From assembly GCF_900156315.1 (NCBI RefSeq), contig NZ_FTNI01000004.1, positions 1-64,000 on the forward strand: DNA of 64,000 nucleotides. The letters are read 5' to 3'. The DNA comes from Microbispora rosea. Its GTDB lineage: Bacteria > Actinomycetota > Actinomycetes > Streptosporangiales > Streptosporangiaceae. The notes beneath the pieces are model-generated. The model was not told where the DNA came from. It saw only the letters and a program-made list of their open reading frames with translations, and ran no database searches. The position numbers and the translations under genes were made by a program. Position 1 is the first letter of the stretch; every line of letters begins with the position of its first letter. This document shows, piece by piece, positions 48,335 through 56,937 of this stretch.

Positions 48335-49953
48335 TCCCGGCGACGCGCGATCACCGTGAGTCCACGGGCGGGGAGCACTACCTGGCCGCGCGGGTGCTGA
48401 ACGCCCTGCTGCGGGAGGACTACGCCGGGATCTCCGCCAGGGTCACCCACGACAAGGACGGGGTCGCGATCGTCCTCGCGTCGGGACGGCGGGTGGGGCT
48501 CGCCGCGGGCAGCCCGTTCCAGGACTTCGCCACGGCCCCGTACGAGCGCCTCCGCCTGGCGGAGGTGCTGGAGACGCTCCGGGCCGTCGCCCACCCCGCC
48601 GACGCCGAGGGGGTCGCCGCCTTCGAGCGGGAGTGCCACGAGGCGCTCGCGGCCCTGGAGGCCCACCACCGGATGCGCGGCGAGGTGGCCCGGCGGCTGC
48701 GCGGGCGTCGCGGCCTCATCCGCTATGAGTCGCTGGCCGCGTCGGTGGACCACCCGCTCTATCCGACGGCCCGCTGCCGCCTCGGGATCTCCCCGGGCCA
48801 CCTGGCGGCGTACGCGCCCGAGTTCGCCCCGGAGTTCACGATGCGGTGGGCGGCGGCGCCGCGCGAGCGGGTGACACTCTCGCGGCCGGACCTCCCCGGC
48901 TGGTGGCCGACGCCGCGTGACGTGGGGCTGCCGCCCGATCTCGCCCGCACGCACGTGCTCCTCCCCGTCCACCCGCTGACGGAGCCGCTGATGGCCGGGC
49001 TTCCCGGGCTGCTGGCCGCGCCCGCGTCCCACCTGGTCGTGCGGCCCACCCTGTCGACCCGGACGGTCGAGGTCTCCGAGCGCGTCCATCTCAAGGTGCC
49101 GCTCCCGGCCAGCACGCTGGGCCTGCGCAACCGGCGGTCGATCAGACCGGGCACCCTGCGGGACGGCGCGCTGGCCGAGTCGCTGCTGCGCGCGATCCTG
49201 GCGCGCGAACCCGGCCTGCGGGTCTGCCTGGCCGGCGAGCAGACCTACGGGCACGCGGAGCACGAATACCTGGGCTGGCTCGTCCGCGACCTGCCCGAAG
49301 GGGAGATCGTGCCGGTCGCCGCCCTGCTCGCGCCGCTGCCCCAGCCGTCGGAGGGAGGCGGCGGCCGGCGGCTCGTCCTGCACGAGGTGGCCCAGCGCCG
49401 CCACGGCGGCGACGTGGAGGCGCTGCTGCGCGACTACCTCACGGCGCTGCTCGCGTGGAACGTCACGCTGTTCGTCCGGTACGGCGTCGCGCTGGAGGCC
49501 CACCAGCAGAACCTCGCGCTGGTGTTCGGCGACGGGCCCATGCGGCTGCTGGTCAAGGACAACGACGGGCTGCTGGCCTCACCCCGGAGGCTGCACGCGG
49601 CGGGGATCGAGGCGCCCGGCTTCGGCGACGAGCGCATGCTGACCGACGACCCGTACGCGCTCGCCGACGTCTTCGTGACGATCACCCTGCACCTGGCCGC
49701 CATGGCCGTGGCCCACGGCGCGCTGCCCGGCTCCGCCGCCAGGCTCGTCGGACGGGCGCTGACGGCCGCGCTGGAGCCGTACGGGGACGACCCGATGGCC
49801 CGGCTGCTGCGGGCTCGCACGCTGGAGGCCGCCCGCCTCACCGGCAAGTCGATGGTCGTCGCCGGGACGCTCGTCGCCAAGGACCGCACCGGGGCCAGGG
49901 ACGTCAACAAGTTCTACGGCACGACCGGCCCCAACTACCTGAGGGGTGCCTGA
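48331..49953 (+). CDS. NRPS-independent siderophore synthetase (IucA/IucC family), first copy
   Basis: This 540-residue protein has IucA/IucC landmarks: HVLLPVHPLTEPLM (about 210-223, in place of HPWQ), VVRPTLSTRTVEVSERVHLK, a C-terminal FhuF-like part with FVRYGVALEAHQQNLALVFGDG (about 381-402) and VKDNDGLL. It adenylates a carboxylate, typically of citrate, and condenses it with an amine or alcohol. HPWQ to HPLT is unusual and suggests a different substrate class from the second copy. The ATGA overlap with the ATP-grasp gene shows tight coupling. Confidence 0.9.
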   Translation: MIPATRDHRESTGGEHYLAARVLNALLREDYAGISARVTHDKDGVAIVLASGRRVGLAAGSPFQDFATAPYERLRLAEVLETLRAVAHPADAEGVAAFERECHEALAALEAHHRMRGEVARRLRGRRGLIRYESLAASVDHPLYPTARCRLGISPGHLAAYAPEFAPEFTMRWAAAPRERVTLSRPDLPGWWPTPRDVGLPPDLARTHVLLPVHPLTEPLMAGLPGLLAAPASHLVVRPTLSTRTVEVSERVHLKVPLPASTLGLRNRRSIRPGTLRDGALAESLLRAILAREPGLRVCLAGEQTYGHAEHEYLGWLVRDLPEGEIVPVAALLAPLPQPSEGGGGRRLVLHEVAQRRHGGDVEALLRDYLTALLAWNVTLFVRYGVALEAHQQNLALVFGDGPMRLLVKDNDGLLASPRRLHAAGIEAPGFGDERMLTDDPYALADVFVTITLHLAAMAVAHGALPGSAARLVGRALTAALEPYGDDPMARLLRARTLEAARLTGKSMVVAGTLVAKDRTGARDVNKFYGTTGPNYLRGA

Positions 49954-49956
49954 CCC

Positions 49957-51588
49957 GTGGACGGCCTGCTGCTGGACCCGCACGCCGCCCTGGCCGAGGA
50001 GGCGGCGCTCGGGGCGCTGCTGCGCTGCTGGCTGCGCGAGGTCGGCGGCCCTCGTGGGCACGTGCACGCCGCCGGGCCCCACCTGACGCTGCGGGTCGCG
50101 GGCACGCCGGTGCGCGTACGCGTCCGCGGCGGCATCGCGCTGCGCTTCGACGGCCCGCCCGAGCACCTGGCGGAGGGGCGCTGGCGGCCCCTCGACCTGT
50201 CCTCGCTCGTCGCGCTGGTGGAACGGGAGCTGGACGGGGGCAACGAGGAGTTCGCCGCCCAGGTGCGAGCCGGGCGGGAGGCGGTCGCCGCGATCCTGGC
50301 CGCCCGCGAACGGGCCGTCCCGCCCGCCGACCCGTGGCTCGCCTCCGAGCAGGCTCTCGTGGCCGGACACCCGTTCCACCCCGCTCCCAAGGCGCGCTCG
50401 GGCGACGACTGGCTGGACTACGCGCCGGAGACGCACGCGCGGTTCGCGCCGCGGCTGCTCGGGGTGCGCGCCGACCTGGTCAGCCAGGAGGGCGACACGG
50501 CGGCGCTCGACGCGTTCGTCGGCGCGCCTGCGGGGTACGTCCCGCTGCCCGCCCATCCCTGGCAGCTCGACCTGCTGGCCGCCGAGCTGCGCGGGCCGCT
50601 CGCGGACGGGCGGCTGGCCGACCTCGGGCCCGCCCCCCGCGCGGTCGTGCCCACGTCCTCGGTCCGGACCGTGTACGACCCCGGCACCGGGATGTGCCTG
50701 AAGTTCAGCCTGAACGTGCGGATCACCAACTGCGTGCGGAAGAACGCGTGGTATGAGCTGTCCGGCGCGGTCGAGCTGACCCGGCGGCTCGCTCCCGTCT
50801 TCGAGCGGCTGGCCCGCCGCTTCCCCGGCACGCGGTGGCTGCCCGAGCCCGGCTACCGGTCGGCCGCGCTCGGCGCCCGGCTGCTGGAAGGGCTCGGGGT
50901 GATCGTCCGTACCGGCCCGTGGGCGGTGTGCGGACCGGGGACCACGCCGGTCCTCGCCGGCGCTCTGGCCGCGGGCGAGGACGGGGTGCCCGAGACCGTC
51001 CTGGCCTGCCGGGCGGCCGACCCCGTCGGGTGGTGGGAGGCGTACGTCGAGCGGGTGGCGTTCCCGGTGCTCGACGCCTTCTTCCGGCACGGGGTCGCGC
51101 TGGAGGCGCACGTGCAGAACGTGCTCGTCGGTTTCGACGCCGCCGGATGGCCCGTCGAGGCGGTCTTCCGCGACCTGGAGGGCACCAAGCTGGTCGCCGG
51201 CCGGCACGACCTGACCGGCGTGCCGGGCGAGGTGGCCGCCCCTCTTTCGTACGACGCCACGCGGGGCTGGAACCGGGTCGCCTACTGCCTGTTCGTCAAC
51301 CACCTGGCGGAGGTGGCCGCGACGGTGGCCGGCCCGGCCGGCGGCGTCCTGCGCGCGTTGTGGGCGGTCGCCCGGGAGTCCCTGGAGCGTTACGTGGCGG
51401 ACCACGCCGTCGACACCGCCGTCGACACCGCCGTCGACACCGCCGAGCCGCTGACGCGGCTGCTGGCCGGGGCGCCGCTGCCGGCCAAGGCCAACCTGGG
51501 CGTGCGCTGGGCGAGGGCCGCCGACCGGGCCGCCGGATACGTCCCCGTCCCGAATCCGCTCGGGTTCGCGGAAGGAGAGCACCGATGA
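49957..51588 (+). CDS. NRPS-independent siderophore synthetase (IucA/IucC family), second copy
   Basis: This 543-residue protein has the standard motifs: PLPAHPWQLDLL (about 189-200), VVPTSSVRTVYDP, CLKFSLNVRITNCVRKN (about 247-263), FFRHGVALEAHVQNVLVGFD (about 378-397) and FRDLEGTKL. It is a NIS synthetase that should perform the second amide- or ester-forming step. A perfect 12-bp triplication gives AVDTAVDTAVDT at about 485-496. The start is GTG 49957, 3 bases after the first synthetase, and the stop overlaps the decarboxylase start. Confidence 0.92.
   Translation: MDGLLLDPHAALAEEAALGALLRCWLREVGGPRGHVHAAGPHLTLRVAGTPVRVRVRGGIALRFDGPPEHLAEGRWRPLDLSSLVALVERELDGGNEEFAAQVRAGREAVAAILAARERAVPPADPWLASEQALVAGHPFHPAPKARSGDDWLDYAPETHARFAPRLLGVRADLVSQEGDTAALDAFVGAPAGYVPLPAHPWQLDLLAAELRGPLADGRLADLGPAPRAVVPTSSVRTVYDPGTGMCLKFSLNVRITNCVRKNAWYELSGAVELTRRLAPVFERLARRFPGTRWLPEPGYRSAALGARLLEGLGVIVRTGPWAVCGPGTTPVLAGALAAGEDGVPETVLACRAADPVGWWEAYVERVAFPVLDAFFRHGVALEAHVQNVLVGFDAAGWPVEAVFRDLEGTKLVAGRHDLTGVPGEVAAPLSYDATRGWNRVAYCLFVNHLAEVAATVAGPAGGVLRALWAVARESLERYVADHAVDTAVDTAVDTAEPLTRLLAGAPLPAKANLGVRWARAADRAAGYVPVPNPLGFAEGEHR
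51406..51441 (+). repeat. Three perfect 12-bp tandem copies within a synthetase gene
   Basis: GCCGTCGACACC occurs three times head to tail, adding Ala-Val-Asp-Thr units in frame in a C-terminal helix of the second synthetase. Copy number could vary by slippage without breaking the frame. Confidence 0.9.
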
Positions 51589-52679
51589 GCATCGAGGTCC
51601 CGGCCGGCGTTCGGAAGGTCGCCGAGTCTCTGGACGACGTCCCCGCCTACGTCTACGACCTCGCCGGGCTCGACCGCCACGCGGCCGCCGTACGGGCCGC
51701 CCTGGCCGGGACGGAGATCTGCTACGCCGTCAAGGCCAATCCCGACCCGGAGGTGCTCCGGGTGCTCGCGCCGCACGTGGACGGCTTCGAGGTCTCCTCC
51801 GGCGGCGAGTTCGCGCACGTCAGGGCGGTTCTTCCGGAGGCCGCGCTGAGCTTCGGCGGGCCGGGAAAGACCGGCGGCGAGCTGGCCCTCGCCCCCTCGG
51901 CCTACCGCTGGCACGTCGAGAGCCCGGCCGAGCTGCGGCGGATGCGGGAACCGGCGGACGTGCTGCTGCGGGTCAACCTCGACGTGCCCGTCACCGGGGC
52001 GGCGCTCGCGATGGGCGGCGGCGCCACGCCGTTCGGCATGGACCCCGGCGGCGTCGCCGAGTGCCTGGCCCTGCTCGGGTCCTCGCCGGTGCGGCTGCGC
52101 GGCCTCCACGCGCACCTCGCGAGCGGCCTGGCCGCCCCCGATCTGCTCGCACTCGCCGAGGCCGTCCTGGCGTACGGCAGGAGCCTCGGGCTGCGCGAGT
52201 TCAACCTGGGCGGCGGCATGGCCGTCTTCTACACCCGCCCGGAGGAACGGTTCGACTGGGCAGCGTACGGCGTGGGCCTGCGGGCGCTGGCCCGGCCGGG
52301 CGAGACGCTGCGCGTGGAGCCGGGACGCGCCATGACGGCCTACTGCGGGTGGTACCTCACGACGGTGCTCGACGTGAAGCGCGTCCACGGGGAGCGCTTC
52401 GCCGTCCTGTCCGGCGGCACGCACCACCTGCGGACGCCGGTGACGAAGGGACACGACCAGCCGTTCGCGGTGCTGCCGGGGGGCGGGGAGGGCGAGGACG
52501 GGCCGGTGACCCTGGTGGGGCGGCTCTGCACGCCCAAGGACGTCTTCGCCCGCCGCGTCACCGCCTCACTCGCCGTCGGCGACGTCGTGGCCTTCGCCAT
52601 GGCCGGCGCGTACGCCTGGAACATCTCGCACCACGACTTCCTCATGCACCCGAAGCCCGCGTTCCACTACCTGAGGTGA
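51585..52679 (+). CDS. PLP-dependent fold-type III decarboxylase of the siderophore operon, PvsE/SbnH-like
   Basis: This 364-residue alanine-racemase-fold decarboxylase has the PLP Lys at residue 50 in ICYAVKANPDPEVL, LHAHLASGL, FNLGGGMAVFY, the phosphate-binding RVEPGRAMTAYCGWYLTTVL and the catalytic Cys in GRLCTPKDVF. Relatives decarboxylate diaminopimelate, ornithine or siderophore intermediates: SbnH in staphyloferrin B, PvsE in vibrioferrin, where it supplies ethanolamine from serine. As the last gene of the operon (ATGA overlap) it fits the pvs order. No exporter or uptake gene follows. Confidence 0.9.
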   Translation: MSIEVPAGVRKVAESLDDVPAYVYDLAGLDRHAAAVRAALAGTEICYAVKANPDPEVLRVLAPHVDGFEVSSGGEFAHVRAVLPEAALSFGGPGKTGGELALAPSAYRWHVESPAELRRMREPADVLLRVNLDVPVTGAALAMGGGATPFGMDPGGVAECLALLGSSPVRLRGLHAHLASGLAAPDLLALAEAVLAYGRSLGLREFNLGGGMAVFYTRPEERFDWAAYGVGLRALARPGETLRVEPGRAMTAYCGWYLTTVLDVKRVHGERFAVLSGGTHHLRTPVTKGHDQPFAVLPGGGEGEDGPVTLVGRLCTPKDVFARRVTASLAVGDVVAFAMAGAYAWNISHHDFLMHPKPAFHYLR

Positions 52680-52683
52680 CGGG

Positions 52684-53589
52684 CTACCAGGACAGCGTGA
52701 GCGTGCCGTCGAGGACCTTGGCGGAGTTGGCGAGGCGGGCCTGGTTGAGCGACCTGATGACGTCGAGCCGGGCCCGGTTCCGGCCGATGATCCGGTTCTC
52801 GGCCTCGGCGACGACCTCACGGCGAACGTCGGTGTAGCCGGTCTCGGCCCGGCATCGCGCGTCCGCGACCGCGGTGTCGATCTCGGGCCTCGTGCCGCGC
52901 GGCTTGGGAGTGTGGCCGATCGAGTCGTCGTTGACGGTCGCCGCCCAGCGCCGGTCGCCGACGGCGTGGACGGTGCTCCGATAGTCGAAGCCCTCCGACC
53001 GCATGCAGTCGCTCCACTCGCGTTCGGCCGCCGCGATCCGCGGGTCCTTGTAGGCGAGATCGGCCGCGCTGTCGACGAAACGCGGCACCTCGTCCTCGTC
53101 GAATCTCTTGCCGGCATCGGCAGGGGTCACGCCCCGCGCTCCCCGGTTCAGCAGGGCGTCCGCCTTGGCCATGCAGCCTCCGGGCGGCACCGTACGCCCG
53201 TGGTATCGCCGGACCTTCCCTTCCAGCACATAGAACTCATCATCGGTGACGGAGTACGACGGAATACCGGTCATCTCATCCGGGCTCCGCCCGGCCTGCA
53301 CATATCCGGATTTGGCCGCCTGGCGAGGATCAAGCCACCCGAGGAGATCGACATTGCGCAGGTCGGTCACCGGTTCGACGGCGGGCAACCGGAAATCCAG
53401 CCCCATATGGCGCATGCATTCCTCCATCAGCATGAACCGGGCGCGTATCACCTGGGCACGATCCTTCGCGCCGAGACTGTAGGCGTCCAAGGGAAGGGCG
53501 AGATCCGGAGGATTCGCCGCTGCCGACGCCGAACACCCGGTCACCGCCGCGACGCAGGCCGCCGCCATCGCCATCCGCACAACCGACAT
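52684..53589 (-). CDS. Lipoprotein of unknown function, Cys-containing
   Basis: This 301-residue protein has a lipoprotein signal with lipobox AVTGC (Cys about 19). The mature part shows MLMEECMRHMGLDFRLP (about 54-70), a PPGGCMAKAD segment and EWSDCMRSEGFDYRST (about 190-205), so it contains two similar C-M-x3-G-x-D/F units with several Cys residues. Such proteins are common and often multi-copy in Streptosporangiales, without assigned function. It is convergent with the siderophore operon, with 4 bases between stops. Confidence 0.75.
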   Translation of the reverse strand: MSVVRMAMAAACVAAVTGCSASAAANPPDLALPLDAYSLGAKDRAQVIRARFMLMEECMRHMGLDFRLPAVEPVTDLRNVDLLGWLDPRQAAKSGYVQAGRSPDEMTGIPSYSVTDDEFYVLEGKVRRYHGRTVPPGGCMAKADALLNRGARGVTPADAGKRFDEDEVPRFVDSAADLAYKDPRIAAAEREWSDCMRSEGFDYRSTVHAVGDRRWAATVNDDSIGHTPKPRGTRPEIDTAVADARCRAETGYTDVRREVVAEAENRIIGRNRARLDVIRSLNQARLANSAKVLDGTLTLSW

Positions 53590-53856
53590 AGGACACTAAT
53601 AGCCGATCATCAATGGTCGGCGTCGGCGGAATAGAGAATCGCTCCCGCGGATAATCCCGATCCCGGCGCGAGACGTTTGCGGCAGGTACGTCGCCCATGA
53701 CCGATTCACAGAGCTAGTTTTCCTTCACCCGGTAGGGCTTTCCTTCACCTCGCCGCCCTTTCCAGGGAATTTCCCTCCCATCACCTCCCCGTTACTTTCC
53801 GTGACGATCCGGAAACCTTCCGTACTATCGGTGGAGGAGCAGGAGAGGATGGCGGC

Positions 53857-54564
53857 ATGGCCCTCACGAAGCCGACCAAGCACGGCGGGCACGACCATCC
53901 GGTCCCGCACAAGCAGGACGACCCCGTCCCCGGCGATCTCGATTCGGACGAGCACGAGCCCCCAGAGGCCAGGCAGCCCGAAGAGTCCCAAGAGCTCCCT
54001 GACGAGGTGCTGCACCTGTGTATGCAACTCAACGCCTCCGGTTATCGGGCGGAAATTCGTCTCGGGCAGGTCGTCGTGAGCCCGTGGATGAGTGAGGAGA
54101 GCAACGAGATCGTCTACCGGCTCACAAAGCTCCTGCTGCCCCTGATAACGGCGAAGGGCTGGCGCTTCTTCTCCAACTGGGCGGTCCACATCCCGCCCAT
54201 GCTCGACCATCGGCTACCCGACCTGCTCGTCCTGCCGATGAAAGCCGAGCGGCTCGATCGGATGCGGGTGCACGGGCACAGCGTCCTGCTGGCCGTGGAG
54301 GTGTGCTCTCCGGGCAACCACGAGGTCGATTGGAAGGAGAAGCCGCTCGACTACGCGCGGGCGGGCGTGCCGCTCTACCTGATCGTGGACCCCGTGGCGT
54401 CTCCGCGCAGAGTGACGCTGATGAGCGATCCTCTCCTCGACCTGGAGCCCTTCGACTACCACCGGCAGGCGTACCAGCGGATCGTCACCGTCGAGGAGGG
54501 CGCGGTCCTGGAACTGCCCGAGCCGTTCGGGATCAAGATCGAGACGAGCGCGCTGTTCGACTAG
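53857..54564 (+). CDS. Uma2-family (DUF820) putative restriction-fold nuclease
   Basis: This 235-residue protein has a variable acidic/Pro-rich N-terminus (about 1-50) and a Uma2 domain whose core reads LPDLLVLPM (about 114-122), LLAVEVCSPGN (about 143-153) and KPLDYARAGVPLYLIVDP, consistent with a PD-(D/E)xK fold. Family function is unsettled; members are abundant in actinomycetes. A -10-like TACTAT lies at 53823-53828, and GGAGAGG precedes the ATG. Its TAG stop shares the CTAG palindrome with the stop of the convergent permease gene. Confidence 0.85.
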   Translation: MALTKPTKHGGHDHPVPHKQDDPVPGDLDSDEHEPPEARQPEESQELPDEVLHLCMQLNASGYRAEIRLGQVVVSPWMSEESNEIVYRLTKLLLPLITAKGWRFFSNWAVHIPPMLDHRLPDLLVLPMKAERLDRMRVHGHSVLLAVEVCSPGNHEVDWKEKPLDYARAGVPLYLIVDPVASPRRVTLMSDPLLDLEPFDYHRQAYQRIVTVEEGAVLELPEPFGIKIETSALFD

Positions 54565-55358
54565 AGATCCTGTCCGGAGGCCGCTGGAGGCCTCCGGATC
54601 ACAGCGCGACCAGGCCCGCCGCGCCCCTGGAGACGGACAGCGGCCAGGGCGCCGGAGGCCGACGCGACCACGAGCAGCACGCCGCAGGCCGTGGCCACAG
54701 TGTGCGTATCCCCGGCGACGGCGGCGCGCAGGCCCTGGACGGCCCAGTACCCGGGAGAGAGCGGCGCCACGGCGGCGGCCCACCCCGGCAGGGCGTCGAG
54801 AGGGACGAGCGCACCGCCCAGGCTGCTGAGCAGCATGCCGCCGATGTCGTACGCCGCCGACAGTTCGCCCGTGCTCCGTGCAAGCACGCCGAGCAGCGCG
54901 CCGATGCCGAGCAGGGTGCAACTCCAGCAGAGCAGGACGCCCAGCAGCGGGACTGGATGGGGAACGCTCAGGCCCAGGGCGCACACGCCGAAGCCGACGA
55001 TGAGCACCTGCTGGGCGAGCAGAGCGGCGAAGACGGGCACGGTCTTGCCGACGAGCATCTCCGCAGGGTGGAGGGCCGTGCCGCGCATGCGGTCCCAGGT
55101 CCGGCCGAGCCGTTCGGTGAGGATCGAGTTGCCCGAGATGCTCAGCGCGAGCAGCGAGAAGGTGACCAGGGTGCCGAGGACGGCCTGTTCCGTGCCCGCG
55201 GCCCGCCCCTGTGCGGCCACGTAGAGCGGGCGCAGCAGGGTGAGGAAGGCGAGCGGCAGGATCATCCGGCTCAGCAGCGGGCCGGGCTCGCGCAGCATCA
55301 GCAGCAGGTTGTGACGGACCAGGACACCCGTACGGAACACGGACTCACGCGGCGACAT
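54561..55358 (-). CDS. ABC-2 type exporter permease
   Basis: This 265-residue membrane protein has about six hydrophobic segments: SRMILPLAFLTLLRPLYVAA, AVLGTLVTFSLLALSISGNS, AALLAQQVLIVGFGVCALG, LLCWSCTLLGIGALLGVLA and two more, and the ABC-2 pattern ERLGRTWDRMRGTALHPAEMLVGK between the second and third. With the ATPase gene, which it overlaps, it should form a drug or lipid exporter. ATG 55358 is preferred (GGAAGG 6 bases upstream); a GTG immediately before it is also possible. Confidence 0.88.
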   Translation of the reverse strand: MSPRESVFRTGVLVRHNLLLMLREPGPLLSRMILPLAFLTLLRPLYVAAQGRAAGTEQAVLGTLVTFSLLALSISGNSILTERLGRTWDRMRGTALHPAEMLVGKTVPVFAALLAQQVLIVGFGVCALGLSVPHPVPLLGVLLCWSCTLLGIGALLGVLARSTGELSAAYDIGGMLLSSLGGALVPLDALPGWAAAVAPLSPGYWAVQGLRAAVAGDTHTVATACGVLLVVASASGALAAVRLQGRGGPGRAVIRRPPAASGQDL

Positions 55359-56196
55359 CACGAGCCTTCCCTGCTTCCAACGCGCGGTAGAGGTCGTCCA
55401 GGCTGGGACGGCGTACGTCTACGGAGGTGGGCGTACGGCCCGCGGCGAGCAACGCGGCGAGGTCGGCGCCGGGATCGACGGTCGGCAGGCGCAGTTCGGG
55501 CTCGGCGGGGTCGGCGAAGGTGACCCTGAGCTCGCCCGGCAGCCCACGGGTCAGCTCCTGCTGGGTGCCGCGGGCGACGACCCGACCGGCTCGGGCGAGC
55601 GCCACGGTCGCGTCCAGATCCACGAGTTCCGGCAGGTAGTGCGTGGTGTAGAGGACCGCGGCCCCCGCCTCGGCGCGGGCCTTGACCGCTGCCAGCAGGG
55701 CCGAGCGAGTCTCCGGGTCGGCGCCTGCGGTCGGCTCGTCCAGCAGCAGCAACGGCGGCGAGCCCACCATGGCGGTGGCCGCCTGCACGCGGCGGCGCTG
55801 GCCGCCGGACAGGACGCCGGCGGGCCGATCCGCGAGTGAGGTGAGGTGAAGGTCGTCCAGGACGCGGGCGATCTCCGTGTCCCGCCGCCGTCCGCGCAGC
55901 CCGGCCAGTCCGGCGAACAGTCGCAGGTTGTCGCGCACGCTGACGCTGTTGTAGAGCGCGAACTCCTGCGGAGCCACGCCGAGCAGCCGACGTACGGCAC
56001 GACCGGAACGACCTGCTATGCGTACATGACCCGAGTCGGGGCGCACGAGGCCGGTGACGACCTCGACGAAGGTCGTCTTGCCCGCTCCGTTGTGCCCGAC
56101 AAGGCCGACGATCTCGCCGGACACGACCGCGAGGTCGAAGCCGTCGAGCGCGTTGCGCCGACCGTAGCGCTTGACCAACCCCTCCGCGACGAGCAT
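55345..56196 (-). CDS. ABC-2 type exporter ATPase
   Basis: This 283-residue ATPase has Walker A GHNGAGKTT (about 34-42), Q-loop VAPQEFALY, signature LSGGQRRRVQAATAM and Walker B LLLLDEPTAGAD, with a C-terminal extension (about 215-283) usual in DrrA-like drug exporters. The ATG 56196 follows GGTGGAGGCGG. It is divergent from a tetR gene across 46 bases holding two operator palindromes, so it should be induced when that repressor binds a ligand. Confidence 0.92.
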   Translation of the reverse strand: MLVAEGLVKRYGRRNALDGFDLAVVSGEIVGLVGHNGAGKTTFVEVVTGLVRPDSGHVRIAGRSGRAVRRLLGVAPQEFALYNSVSVRDNLRLFAGLAGLRGRRRDTEIARVLDDLHLTSLADRPAGVLSGGQRRRVQAATAMVGSPPLLLLDEPTAGADPETRSALLAAVKARAEAGAAVLYTTHYLPELVDLDATVALARAGRVVARGTQQELTRGLPGELRVTFADPAEPELRLPTVDPGADLAALLAAGRTPTSVDVRRPSLDDLYRALEAGKARDVAA

Positions 56197-56211
56197 CCCG
56201 CCTCCACCAGG

Positions 56212-56240
56212 TCTACACTGTATACGTCTACAATGTATAC
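56212..56240. promoter_or_regulatory. Tandem operator between exporter and tetR
   Basis: TCTACACTGTATAC (56212-56225) and TCTACAATGTATAC (56227-56240) are direct repeats differing at one base, at a 15-bp period. Each contains a TACA-N-TGTA palindrome. TACAAT (56229-56234) fits a -10 ending 8 bases before the tetR ATG, implying a leaderless tetR mRNA; TACAGT on the other strand (56222-56217) may serve the exporter. Repressor binding would shut off both directions. Confidence 0.8.
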
Positions 56241-56242
56241 AT

Positions 56243-56875
56243 ATGAGTGGCAGGAGGGAAGAGATCCTGGACGCCGCACTGGCGATCGCGGACGAGCACG
56301 GCATCGGCAAAGTCTCGATGCGCGCGCTGGCCGAGCGCGTCGGAGTTACGCCGATGGCGCTGTATCGGCACGTCAGCGACAAGGCCGAACTCCTGGACGG
56401 CATGGTCGGCCGGCTTCTCGCCGGGCTCCTGCCGCCGGACGCGGGGAAGGCCCGGGCATGGGACGAACGGCTCGCCGCCCTCGGGCACGCCGTCCGTACG
56501 ATGGCCCGGCGACATCCCTGGGCGGCCCAACTGCTCTTCTCCCGGCCGGCGGTCACACCGGACGCCGTGCGGGTGGTGGACCTCATCTACATCGCGCTCC
56601 TCGAGGCCGGAGTTCCGGACCGCGAGGTGCCCCGGCTGGAGCGCCTGATCGCCACCTTCGTGATCGGTTTCGCCGCGTCCGAGGCCTCCGGCCGCTTCGG
56701 CTCCGGCTCCGTCGATCCGCGCGGCCGCCGCGGCCTGCTGCCCGAGGGCGAACTTCCCGGCCACAGCAGGCTCGCGCCGTGGCTTGACCTGCCCTCCGAC
56801 CTCGACACGGAGTTCGAGGCCGACCTGGACGACCTGCTGCGTCTGATCAAGGCGGTCGCGGGCGGGCAGGACTGA
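56243..56875 (+). CDS. TetR-family repressor of the adjacent exporter
   Basis: This 210-residue protein has a TetR helix-turn-helix at about 5-50, REEILDAALAIADEHGIGKV and ALAERVGVTPMALYRHVSDK, and a TetR C-terminal domain of the class that follows TetR itself (LAALGHAVRTMARRHPWAAQ). The ATG 56243 directly follows the second operator repeat, without a ribosome site, consistent with leaderless translation. Divergence from the ABC exporter and the operators between them make it the local repressor. Confidence 0.9.
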   Translation: MSGRREEILDAALAIADEHGIGKVSMRALAERVGVTPMALYRHVSDKAELLDGMVGRLLAGLLPPDAGKARAWDERLAALGHAVRTMARRHPWAAQLLFSRPAVTPDAVRVVDLIYIALLEAGVPDREVPRLERLIATFVIGFAASEASGRFGSGSVDPRGRRGLLPEGELPGHSRLAPWLDLPSDLDTEFEADLDDLLRLIKAVAGGQD

Positions 56876-56937
56876 CCGCGGGCTCCCGCCGGCGTGCAAG
56901 CCTCGTGATCCGGCGACGGCCGGCGGCTCCCCCGGGG

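Noticed and set aside
51406-51441. Tandem copies that could suggest a CRISPR or minisatellite
   Set aside because: The three 12-bp units are contiguous, in frame and inside a synthetase gene; there are no spacers.
47177-52679. Staphyloferrin B-type operon
   Set aside because: The decarboxylase fits SbnH too, but there is no third synthetase, citrate synthase or diaminopropionate pair, and an ATP-grasp gene leads the operon, which favours the vibrioferrin arrangement.
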